From positions 1 through 64,000 of the forward strand of contig JBEVJC010000015.1 in the NCBI GenBank assembly GCA_040510375.1: a stretch of DNA of 64,000 nt, in the 5' to 3' direction. Source of the DNA: JBEVJC01 sp040510375. GTDB lineage: Bacteria > Bacteroidota > Bacteroidia > Chitinophagales > Chitinophagaceae. How positions within the stretch are numbered: position 1 is the first letter of the stretch; every line of letters begins with the position of its first letter. Positions 1 to 7,219 of this stretch are shown here, one piece after another. The position numbers and the translations under genes are program-made. Under the pieces are notes generated by a model. It saw only the letters and a program-made list of their open reading frames with translations, did not search any database and was not told where the DNA came from.

Positions 1-865
1 GGTAGGGCGAAAGGAAGTTGGTTGGAATAGTAAACCCGAGCCACCTTGCTATTCCAATTGCGATATCACTGTAACCACTGAAATCGCAATAGATCACAAT
101 GGCATATGCATAAACAGCGAACAGGTTTTCAACGCCGGTATAACGTTCCGGTGCGTCAAAAATATAGTTGACAAAATTAACGGTGATAAAATCCGAGATA
201 ACCAGTTTTTTAAAAAGTCCGGATACGATCAGGTAAAATCCTTTGGAAAAATCGGTTTCCGATATGGCATATGGCTGATTGATCTGGGGCACAAAGTCGT
301 GGGCGCGGACAATGGGTCCCATCACCAGTTTGGGAAAGAAAGAAAGGAACAACAGGTAATCGCTGAATTTTTTTGCAGGTTCAAACTGACCCCGGTATAC
401 ATCAATGGTGTAACTGACATTCTCGAAGGTGAAAAAGGATATACCAACGGGCACCGCAAGGTCGAGCAGGTTAAAATCAGTAGTGAAAAAGTTATTACTG
501 AGTGTAATAAAAAAATTGGTGTATTTGAAAAATACGAGTAGTCCGATATTAAACACAATGCTGCAGATCAGCAGCAGCCTGCGTCTGGCCTGGTTATGCT
601 GGCGCCAGATAGCATTGGAGATAAGGAAATCGGCAATTGCGGAAACAATCACGATCCCCACAAACAAACCACTTGCCTTATAAAAAAAGTATAGTGAGAA
701 TAAACAGAAGATATAACGCCTGGTAGAAAAATTATTCCGGAACCGGTAATAACAAAGGATAAAGAGCAGGAAAAAAAACACGAAGAACCCGCGCTCAAAA
801 AGGAGAGGAAGATCCTCATCATATCTGAACAGGTTTAGGAATGCTTGAAAATCGAATGTGGGCAT
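1..865 (-). CDS. MBOAT family O-acyltransferase (AlgI-like), 3' end outside window
   Basis: The frame opens at an ATG (863-865 on the minus strand) and runs off the left edge, giving 288 N-terminal residues. It is a polytopic membrane protein: several long hydrophobic segments alternate with short basic loops. Motifs shared with AlgI/DltB-type MBOAT proteins are visible: VPVGISFFTFE, DVYRG, FFPKLVMGPIVR and CDFSGYSDIAIGIARWLGF. The catalytic His of the family lies further downstream and is not in the window. Family members move acyl, usually acetyl, groups across the membrane onto extracellular polysaccharide. The gene begins 15 bases after the SGNH hydrolase, which supports a shared O-acetylation role. 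The exact substrate cannot be read from the sequence. Confidence 0.88.
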   Translation of the reverse strand, partial: MPTFDFQAFLNLFRYDEDLPLLFERGFFVFFFLLFILCYYRFRNNFSTRRYIFCLFSLYFFYKASGLFVGIVIVSAIADFLISNAIWRQHNQARRRLLLICSIVFNIGLLVFFKYTNFFITLSNNFFTTDFNLLDLAVPVGISFFTFENVSYTIDVYRGQFEPAKKFSDYLLFLSFFPKLVMGPIVRAHDFVPQINQPYAISETDFSKGFYLIVSGLFKKLVISDFITVNFVNYIFDAPERYTGVENLFAVYAYAIVIYCDFSGYSDIAIGIARWLGFTIPTNFLSPY

Positions 866-880
866 AATGGGGTAACGCTG

Positions 881-2233
881 CTATTTTTCCGTTGAGCTGA
901 TATATTTATTGTATTCCTTCATGATTGCTTCGAAGAAGAGTGTGCCCAGCACGGCAGCACCGCGGTGGTTGGGATGCACATAATCCTGGTTGGCCAGTGC
1001 CGGTTTCCTTTTGGCCCAATCCACTATTGAATTAGTTCCTCCCATTGTTGCAAACTGGTTATAAAATGCGCTTCCTGTTTCATATGCCAGGATTGCCTGC
1101 ACTTTTACCAGTGAATCAATACCTATTGCCGATTGATATTTGTCGCCGTAGCGGAAGGCCCGGTCGGCTGTGCTTACCAGTACAAAGTCGGTGGCGGGAA
1201 AGGAAGACCTTATTTTTTTAAGTATGGGCAGCATCGCCCGCGCGTACCAGCTGAAATTCCGGTCGTTTGGACGGAAGAGCAGGTTCACTCCGTACTGGAA
1301 CACGATCAGGTCGTATGGATTTTCCCGGGCGATGGCATGCATGAATGTTGAATCAACTTTTGCAAACTCAATACCTGTTATGCCGCGGAAAGAAAAATTA
1401 TCCACGAATACACCAGCGGCCGATTCGAAGGTGATACCATAAACCGGCAATGAGTTATCGGTTATTTCCACTTTGATTGAACGGCTGTTATTAACAGCGA
1501 TTGGTGTCCGGTTGACCAGGTGGTTGCCCGAAAGGTTTACCGGCCGGCCATTCACCATAACGGTTGTGTTACCGGTTCCGTAGAGAAGGCTTTTTTCAAC
1601 TGCTACTGCGCTGTCGTAACTGGTCTGGTCGGTCATTTGCACCCAGGCATTATCCGAATGGAAACTATGTCCCGAGAGATAGAGTTGACTGGTATGGGTT
1701 TCTTTAAAATTTTCATCAACCCAGGTATCTGAATAAACAGCGTTCACTGTTTGCCGGAATTTGGAAACAGGCGATGTAATCGGGACAAAGCCCACTCCAT
1801 TTCCCCCGAATTTTTTTTGAAGTAACTCTCGCAGGGTCTGGGTCAGGAGATCTCCTTCAATCATGCTGTCGCCAAAATAGGCAATCCTGATTTTTGCCGG
1901 TTTTCCATTCCGCAGTCCGGCAAGTTTTGCAAGGAAACGGGACACTGATGGCCTGGAGCTGTCCGTATAAAAGGAGCTGATGGTATTTGGCTTGTGAAAA
2001 AGATTGAAGTCAAGCGTGGGAATGTTTTCCACTACCACTGGTTCACTGGTGCTGCTGTCGGGATTATTGACCAGCCGGGTGGAGTCGGCCGGGGTTTTCA
2101 AAATATCCGAAACAAGATTCACCCGCTGGAAGGGAAGCCAGTCGAAACCTGTAAAAATCGCCACTATGGATAATAAAAGGAACAGGCCGGTGCTATACAG
2201 GACCAACAGGAGTACGCGGCGGTTACTATTCAT
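881..2233 (-). CDS. SGNH/GDSL hydrolase family protein, membrane-anchored
   Basis: 450 residues. One hydrophobic segment near residues 8-28 anchors the protein, leaving a large periplasmic part. The SGNH block I Ser is in YFGDSMIEGDLLTQ, a block III-like FQYGVNLL follows, and the Asp/His pair of block V is in QDYVHPNHRGAAVLG near the C-terminus. Such proteins act as acetylesterases or acetyltransferases on cell-envelope glycans and are often paired with MBOAT proteins, as here. It starts 6 bases after the glucosaminidase gene and ends 15 bases before the MBOAT gene, so the three are probably co-transcribed. Esterase versus transferase activity is not decidable from sequence. Confidence 0.85.
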   Translation of the reverse strand: MNSNRRVLLLVLYSTGLFLLLSIVAIFTGFDWLPFQRVNLVSDILKTPADSTRLVNNPDSSTSEPVVVENIPTLDFNLFHKPNTISSFYTDSSRPSVSRFLAKLAGLRNGKPAKIRIAYFGDSMIEGDLLTQTLRELLQKKFGGNGVGFVPITSPVSKFRQTVNAVYSDTWVDENFKETHTSQLYLSGHSFHSDNAWVQMTDQTSYDSAVAVEKSLLYGTGNTTVMVNGRPVNLSGNHLVNRTPIAVNNSRSIKVEITDNSLPVYGITFESAAGVFVDNFSFRGITGIEFAKVDSTFMHAIARENPYDLIVFQYGVNLLFRPNDRNFSWYARAMLPILKKIRSSFPATDFVLVSTADRAFRYGDKYQSAIGIDSLVKVQAILAYETGSAFYNQFATMGGTNSIVDWAKRKPALANQDYVHPNHRGAAVLGTLFFEAIMKEYNKYISSTEK

Positions 2234-2239
2234 AAGTTT

Positions 2240-2749
2240 TTAATGAGTCCGGGACAATTTATTTTTTTTGATAGTGGCGGTGATTCTTTTTTTCCATTCA
2301 ACGGGTGCTTCCGAATACCCGGCAGCTGCTATCGCATCAATCCAGGGTTTCGGGTCCGTCGTTCCCTTCAGGCGCGCATAATATTTTCTCCGGCTCAGCA
2401 ACCTGCAGAAATCGGCGAAAGAGGCAGAAACATTTGGATATTGTTTGTACCGGGATTTCACCCTCTTGGTTTTAAGGAGGTTGTTTTTCCCGACAATCCC
2501 GAAATGGTTATTCAGCATTCTCGCATTCCTGCTTGTTCCGGATCCCGATTCCAGAATGGCCACTCCCAGTATTATAGAGGTGGGAATACCATAAATTGAT
2601 GAAAGGGAATCGGCCACTGGTTTGTATTTTTTTACATACCTGGATTGGGCTGGCGCATTAAGTAAACTGATTATACATAAAAACGTCAGCAGCAACCGGG
2701 CAGGCGATCGAGCGTAAACAGGGGTTTTTATAGAATTGGTTTTTAACAT
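2240..2749 (-). CDS. Glucosaminidase domain protein (peptidoglycan hydrolase)
   Basis: 169 residues. A hydrophobic stretch at about residues 20-35 acts as signal or anchor. The rest matches the glucosaminidase fold of FlgJ/LytG-like enzymes: YGIPTSIILGVAILESGSG with the probable catalytic Glu, NNHFGI, YPNVSASFADFCRLL, and a C-terminal AAAGYSEAPVEW typical of the family. Expected reaction: cleavage of the GlcNAc-MurNAc backbone of peptidoglycan in the periplasm. It has no SH3 or LysM domain, so it is a minimal version. It is the first gene of the run that continues with the SGNH hydrolase and the MBOAT protein, which puts a wall-cutting enzyme next to glycan O-acetylation. Confidence 0.85.
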   Translation of the reverse strand: MLKTNSIKTPVYARSPARLLLTFLCIISLLNAPAQSRYVKKYKPVADSLSSIYGIPTSIILGVAILESGSGTSRNARMLNNHFGIVGKNNLLKTKRVKSRYKQYPNVSASFADFCRLLSRRKYYARLKGTTDPKPWIDAIAAAGYSEAPVEWKKRITATIKKNKLSRTH

Positions 2750-2891
2750 GGTGCGGTAAATATAAGGTGCTCTTTTGTTTTTTTATAGTCCGGGGCGGGT
2801 GGTTTATAAACAGCAGCCTGGTTTCACGGGGCCGGACTCCGGACCACCTGCAATAGCCGTTAATTCGTTTACTTTGCAGAAATATTTCAGG

Positions 2892-3596
2892 ATGTTGAGA
2901 GAAAGATTGGCCGTTGACCAGAATAACCAGTTATTACCTGTCAGGGATACGGACCAGCAGCCGTCCAACCCGGTGATCAGGTTGCTGGCAAACCTGGTTT
3001 CCTATGTGTTTCACCCCCTGTTCATACCGATCTATCTTATCTGGTTCCTGATGTTTGCGGAGCCACAGCTTTTCGCGGGTTTTGACCCGCGTGAAAGATT
3101 GCTGGTGCTGATCCGGTTTTTTATTATGTACAGTTTCTTTCCCCTGGTGACAGTGTTACTGGCGAAAGCACTGGGTTTCCTTTCGTCCGTCCATCTCCGG
3201 ACACAGAAGGAAAGGATCATTCCCTATATGGCCTGCGGAATCTATTATTTCTGGATGAGTTATGTATTGCGCCACCAGCCCGAGTTTGCAAGGGAGGTGG
3301 TCCTCCTGGCCATGTCAATTTTTGTAGCTGCCTCAATCGGCCTTATCGTTAATATATATATGAAGGTCAGCATGCATGCCATGGCCATAGGCATCATGAT
3401 TGGTTTTGTAACCATGCTTTCACTTCAGACTGCAGGATTCACCCTTTATATGTCGGCTGCGCTGCTGATTGGTGGCATTGTCTGTACCGCCCGGATGATT
3501 GTGTCAGACCATTTTCCCCGGGAAATCTATATTGGCCTGCTCACGGGCATCGTATCCCTGCTTGTTTCTATCTGGGCAGATGGTATACTTCCATAA
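2892..3596 (+). CDS. Conserved polytopic membrane protein, function unknown
   Basis: The open frame extends upstream to 2775, but the first part reads as non-coding, so the ATG at 2892 is chosen (234 residues); it lies 14 bases after a TACTTTG promoter-like motif. After about 35 polar residues come six or so hydrophobic helices; the first begins in VSYVFHPLFIPIYLIWF. The spacing of helices and the His in FHPLF recall an integral-membrane family found in Bacteroidota that resembles PAP2-type C-terminal domains, but I do not see a PAP2 phosphatase signature. No function is proposed. It is followed by a 191-base gap before recA and is probably monocistronic. Confidence 0.7.
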   Translation: MLRERLAVDQNNQLLPVRDTDQQPSNPVIRLLANLVSYVFHPLFIPIYLIWFLMFAEPQLFAGFDPRERLLVLIRFFIMYSFFPLVTVLLAKALGFLSSVHLRTQKERIIPYMACGIYYFWMSYVLRHQPEFAREVVLLAMSIFVAASIGLIVNIYMKVSMHAMAIGIMIGFVTMLSLQTAGFTLYMSAALLIGGIVCTARMIVSDHFPREIYIGLLTGIVSLLVSIWADGILP

Positions 3597-3719
3597 GTTG
3601 GGAAGCTTAATGGGAAAAAACGTTCAGATGTTGCTTTACCCCCTTCAGTATCCGTTCTTTCAACGCCCGCACCCAGAAAAAAAACCTAAATTTTTTGGGA
3701 ATTAAACAGGGTTCATATT

Positions 3720-3734
3720 ACTAAATCATTTAGT
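3720..3734. promoter_or_regulatory. Perfect 15-bp palindrome upstream of recA
   Basis: ACTAAATCATTTAGT is a perfect dyad (7-bp arms around C) centred about 61 bases before the recA ATG. It is flanked by a direct repeat GTTCATA at 3711 and 3741. Its position fits an operator for a dimeric regulator. No LexA is encoded in the window and I do not know the SOS motif of this lineage, so the regulator is left open. Confidence 0.4.
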
Positions 3735-3776
3735 TTTGATGTTCATAACATTTTTACCCCGGCATTCCTTAAATCA

Positions 3777-3784
3777 TAATTTTG
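3777..3784 (+). promoter_or_regulatory. TAnnTTTG -7 element of recA
   Basis: TAATTTTG matches the Bacteroidota primary-sigma -7 consensus TAnnTTTG exactly. It ends 3 bases before the recA ATG at 3788, so transcription would start at or next to the A of the start codon, implying a leaderless or near-leaderless mRNA. No clear TTTG -33 element is seen. Confidence 0.5.
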
Positions 3785-3787
3785 GCT

Positions 3788-4819
3788 ATGGCAAAGACAG
3801 AAAAAACACCAGAAGTTTCAAACAACAGTGAAAAACTAAAAGCGCTGAAGCTGACCATGGACAAAATCGAAAAGGATTTTGGAAAGGGTAGCGTTATGAT
3901 GATGAATGAACGCGGGGAAATGCTACAGGAAGTAATTTCAACCGGATCCATTGGCCTTGATGTGGCATTGGGAATTGGCGGATTGCCAAGGGGACGTGTG
4001 GTCGAAATCTACGGACCGGAATCTTCGGGTAAAACAACAGTAGCCACCCATGTAATTGCTGAAGCACAGAAGAGAGGTGGTATGTGTGCGTTCATCGATG
4101 CGGAACATGCATTTGATAGCGCCTATGCGCAAAAACTGGGAGTGGATGTGGATAATCTCCTCATCTCCCAGCCTGATTACGGTGAGCAGGCGCTGGAAAT
4201 CGCAGACCGGCTGATCCTGTCGGGAGCGTTGGATGTAGTAGTAATTGACTCAGTAGCTGCCCTGGTTCCAAAAGGCGAACTGGAAGGGGAAATGGGTGAC
4301 AGTAAAATGGGATTACACGCAAGGCTCATGAGCCAGGCATTACGTAAACTAACAGCCACTATTTCAAAAACAAATACCATCTGTATTTTCATCAACCAGC
4401 TTCGCGAAAAAATCGGTGTTATGTTCGGTAATCCTGAAACCACCACGGGTGGTAATGCGCTGAAGTTCTATGCTTCGGTCCGCCTGGATATCCGTCGCAG
4501 CACACAGATCAAGGACGGTGATGAAGCGATCGGAAACCGGGTTAAGGTAAAAGTGGTAAAAAATAAGGTAGCTCCTCCTTTCCGTTCAGCAGAATTTGAC
4601 ATCATTTTCGGTGAAGGAATTTCCAAGACGGGCGAGATCATTGATATGGGAGTTGAGCTGGGTATCGTACAAAAAAGCGGAAGCTGGTTTAGCTACAATA
4701 CCGATAAATTGGGTCAGGGTCGTGATGCGGTAAAACAATTACTGATGGATAACCCCGAGCTTTCTAAAGAAATTGAAGCCAAGATCCGCGAAAAAGTAAA
4801 AGAAATGCAGGCTGCCTGA
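3788..4819 (+). CDS. recA: Recombinase RecA
   Basis: 343 residues from ATG 3788; a TTG two codons earlier (3782) is also open, but ATG is the better start. The Walker A motif GPESSGKT is at about residues 76-83, the Walker B strand LDVVVIDSVAAL at about 149-160, and loop L2 holds the signature NQLREKIGVMFGNPETTTGG. The C-terminal domain ends in a short Lys-rich tail. RecA forms filaments on single-stranded DNA, pairs homologous duplexes and triggers SOS autocleavage. It is flanked by a palindrome upstream and a strong terminator downstream, so it is probably a single-gene unit. recX lies about 58 kb away at 62512, not adjacent as in many bacteria. Confidence 0.98.
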   Translation: MAKTEKTPEVSNNSEKLKALKLTMDKIEKDFGKGSVMMMNERGEMLQEVISTGSIGLDVALGIGGLPRGRVVEIYGPESSGKTTVATHVIAEAQKRGGMCAFIDAEHAFDSAYAQKLGVDVDNLLISQPDYGEQALEIADRLILSGALDVVVIDSVAALVPKGELEGEMGDSKMGLHARLMSQALRKLTATISKTNTICIFINQLREKIGVMFGNPETTTGGNALKFYASVRLDIRRSTQIKDGDEAIGNRVKVKVVKNKVAPPFRSAEFDIIFGEGISKTGEIIDMGVELGIVQKSGSWFSYNTDKLGQGRDAVKQLLMDNPELSKEIEAKIREKVKEMQAA

Positions 4820-4943
4820 TAATCTTAATAACAGGCGGGAGGACAGATACCGGTAAAATAATAGTGGCCTCCTTTTAATCTCTTGTCGCATAATGTTTTC
4901 ATCTGCAGTCTTCTGGCTGGTGGGTGGGTTAGTAAGTTGAAAG

Positions 4944-4969
4944 GCTGTTCCGGTTTGGAACAGCTTTTT
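4944..4969 (+). terminator. Intrinsic terminator after recA
   Basis: GCTGTTCC and GGAACAGC form an 8-bp perfect stem with a five-base loop, followed directly by TTTTT. It lies 124 bases after the recA stop and before the next plus-strand gene. Confidence 0.85.
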
Positions 4970-5041
4970 GCATATATTTAAGACGCAAAGATCCAACTCA
5001 ATGTTTAAACATCATATCTTCGCATCCGGAAACATTATACC

Positions 5042-5941
5042 ATGAAAGTTCAGGAAACCAGGAAGCCAGCTTTAAAAGGGACTGCAAAATTGTTATTGAT
5101 CCTGTCAGCATTGTTGCTGATCATCTGTTTTTTTCTTCCCTGGGTAAAATGGGACGACACGCCAATTTCGGGTTCGGCCCTGGCTTCAGGCGATTTCTTT
5201 TCTGTATCAGAAAAGGACTTTGGACTGGCAAACCCCTTCCCCCAATTTTCAATGTTAATGGCCGGTCTCTGGATAGTTCCACTGCTGGCTATGGTAACCC
5301 TCGCCCTCACTTTCGCCCATAAAAGAATTGGATTCATTCCCGTTCTCGCCGGTATGCTGGTGCTGGGACTTGTTACCATGTACATACTTTTTTCCCGGAC
5401 ACTTGTAGATCTTGGAGTTAATTTCCAACTTGCACCGGCTATTTATGGCGCTATCCTCGGGGGTATTGGCCTTGTGGTTTTGGGAGCGGGTTCCTGGCTG
5501 GGTAAATTATTATTCCTTATTGCAGCACCACTGATTACTTACGGAGCTTTCTTCCTGGCAACCAAACATATAGAGGGTCAGGAACACGAAGATACTTCCA
5601 CCCAGGTGGCGGCATATACAGTGACTGCCACCCAGTTATTGAACGAATTCAGGACATCCGACAGCCTGGCTAATTCCAGATACCGCGAACAAATAATAAC
5701 GGTAAATGGTAATATAACCGCAATTGAGTTTCCGACCGACTCTACTGCAACCATTAAGTTCGAAGATTCGACTGGTTCATATGCGATCTTCCCATTTGGC
5801 AAAACGGACCTGCCAGAACTTAAAGTACTGAATAATGGTAGCCCGGTTTCGATCAAGGCCTCCTGTAGCGGTGGAGTTTATAGCGATATCCTGGAAAGGG
5901 AAGTAATCACATTTAAACGTTGCACATTAATCAAAAAATAA
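5042..5941 (+). CDS. Membrane protein with C-terminal OB-fold (tRNA_anti-like) domain
   Basis: 299 residues. Residues 1 to about 180 hold four or five hydrophobic helices with a small extracytoplasmic loop after the first. The C-terminal 110 residues read as a soluble OB-fold of the tRNA_anti-like type common in Bacteroidota: a helix with LLNEFRTSDSLANSRY, then strands ITVNGNITAIEF, TIKFEDSTG and SVSIKASCSGGV-like segments closing with VITFKRCTLIKK. The ligand of such domains is generally unknown. The gene ends 27 bases before the YceI gene on the same strand, so they may be co-transcribed. The membrane-plus-OB architecture is seen; the function is not known. Confidence 0.7.
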   Translation: MKVQETRKPALKGTAKLLLILSALLLIICFFLPWVKWDDTPISGSALASGDFFSVSEKDFGLANPFPQFSMLMAGLWIVPLLAMVTLALTFAHKRIGFIPVLAGMLVLGLVTMYILFSRTLVDLGVNFQLAPAIYGAILGGIGLVVLGAGSWLGKLLFLIAAPLITYGAFFLATKHIEGQEHEDTSTQVAAYTVTATQLLNEFRTSDSLANSRYREQIITVNGNITAIEFPTDSTATIKFEDSTGSYAIFPFGKTDLPELKVLNNGSPVSIKASCSGGVYSDILEREVITFKRCTLIKK

Positions 5942-5968
5942 AAACCCCAACAAAAAAAAATAACAAAC

Positions 5969-6511
5969 ATGAAAAAAACGCTCTTAATCGCAGCCTTATT
6001 CGTTTCCGCAACATCACTTTTTGCGCAGAAAAAAACAACTACATCTGCTACCGTTACATTTGATGCAACTACCCCAATTGATGCATTTCCTAAAGCGGAA
6101 AACAAAACCGTAGTTGCCTCCCTTGATACAAAATCTGGTGTTGTTGCATTTGAAGCCCCGGTAAAAAGCTTCACTTTCACCAACCCGATGATCCAGGAAC
6201 ATTTCAATGGCGACAAGTGGATGAATTCAAATGAATTCCCCGCTTTCACTTTCAAGGGTAAGATCAGCGACCTGAAAGCTGTGAAATTTGACAAGGACGG
6301 TACTTACACTTCAAATATTGAAGGTACCCTTACCGTTAAAGGAAAGGAACAAAAAGTTACTGCCCCTGCTACATTCGTTGTAAAATCTGGCAAGATTGCT
6401 TCTACTTCCAATTTCACAATCGCTTTGGCTGATTATGGCATTGAAGGCGCTCCAATTGAAGGTGGCAAGGTTGCAAAAGAACCAAAAATTACTGTTGCTG
6501 CTGACTTCTAA
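5969..6511 (+). CDS. YceI family periplasmic protein
   Basis: 180 residues with a clean Sec signal peptide ending near residue 20 (FAQ). The mature part is an all-beta domain with YceI-like features: FTFTNPMIQEHFNGDKW, NSNEFPAFTFKGKI, GTLTVKGKEQKVTAPATF and FTIALADYGIEGAP. YceI proteins are lipocalin-like barrels that bind isoprenoid or amphiphilic molecules in the periplasm. It follows the OB-fold membrane protein by 27 bases and ends 23 bases before a strong terminator. The bound ligand is not predictable. Confidence 0.9.
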   Translation: MKKTLLIAALFVSATSLFAQKKTTTSATVTFDATTPIDAFPKAENKTVVASLDTKSGVVAFEAPVKSFTFTNPMIQEHFNGDKWMNSNEFPAFTFKGKISDLKAVKFDKDGTYTSNIEGTLTVKGKEQKVTAPATFVVKSGKIASTSNFTIALADYGIEGAPIEGGKVAKEPKITVAADF

Positions 6512-6534
6512 ACCAGCTGCCCGAAAAATAACCG

Positions 6535-6567
6535 GAGGGTGTATCATCAATGATGCACCCTCTTTTT
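6535..6567 (+). terminator. Intrinsic terminator after the YceI gene
   Basis: GAGGGTG and CACCCTC arms, extended by an ATCAT/ATGAT inner stem with a two-base loop, are followed by TTTTTATTT. This closes the transcription unit beginning at 5042. Confidence 0.88.
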
Positions 6568-6695
6568 ATTTACACAGAATACTATTTCGAATGTGATTTA
6601 CTATGCCAATTACATAAATGCATCCCGCTGACACGCTTACTTCGGCAGTTCTCAATCCTGTGCCCGATAGATTAACTTAGCCCAAATTTTTGGAG

Positions 6696-7151
6696 ATGGA
6701 TAGCAGGATTTTAAGCGATACAAAACGTGTTGCACTGGTAGCACACGATCATATGAAACAGGAAATCATTGACTGGGCTACTACCAACAGGGAGGCGTTA
6801 TCCAGGCATATTCTATACGCCACAGGCACCACCGGTACCCTGATAGAAAAAGCCCTTGGCCAGCCCGTGCTGAAATTCCTCAGCGGACCACTCGGTGGCG
6901 ACCAGCAGATTGGCGCCAGCATCGCCGAAGGCAAACTGGATGTGCTGATCTTTTTCTGGGATCCAATGGAGGCCCAGCCGCATGATCCGGATGTAAAGGC
7001 CCTGCTCCGGGTGGCGGCTACATGGAATATCCCGATTGCCAGCAACCGCTCCACGGCCGATTTTCTCTTCACATCACCCCTGATGTATGCGGAATACCAA
7101 CCCATCCTGCCGGATTTTGATCTTTATATTAACCGGAAAATTATTTCCTGA
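6696..7151 (+). CDS. mgsA: Methylglyoxal synthase
   Basis: 151 residues from ATG 6696; TTG at 6690 is open but less likely. The enzyme turns dihydroxyacetone phosphate into methylglyoxal and phosphate in the cytoplasm, a bypass of lower glycolysis that relieves sugar-phosphate stress. Family features visible: VALVAHDHMKQEI near the N-terminus, the phosphate-binding YATGTTG, the catalytic-Asp region SGPLGGDQQIGA, FFWDPMEAQPHDPDVKALLR with the conserved DP and His-Asp, and PIASNRSTADFLFTS. Length is typical. It is monocistronic in appearance, 68 bases before uvrB. Confidence 0.95.
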   Translation: MDSRILSDTKRVALVAHDHMKQEIIDWATTNREALSRHILYATGTTGTLIEKALGQPVLKFLSGPLGGDQQIGASIAEGKLDVLIFFWDPMEAQPHDPDVKALLRVAATWNIPIASNRSTADFLFTSPLMYAEYQPILPDFDLYINRKIIS

Positions 7152-7219
7152 CAGACCGCAGCCCTTACACATTCAGTGCGTCAGATCAGCCCGGAATAAA
7201 ATAACTTTACCGGAATAAT

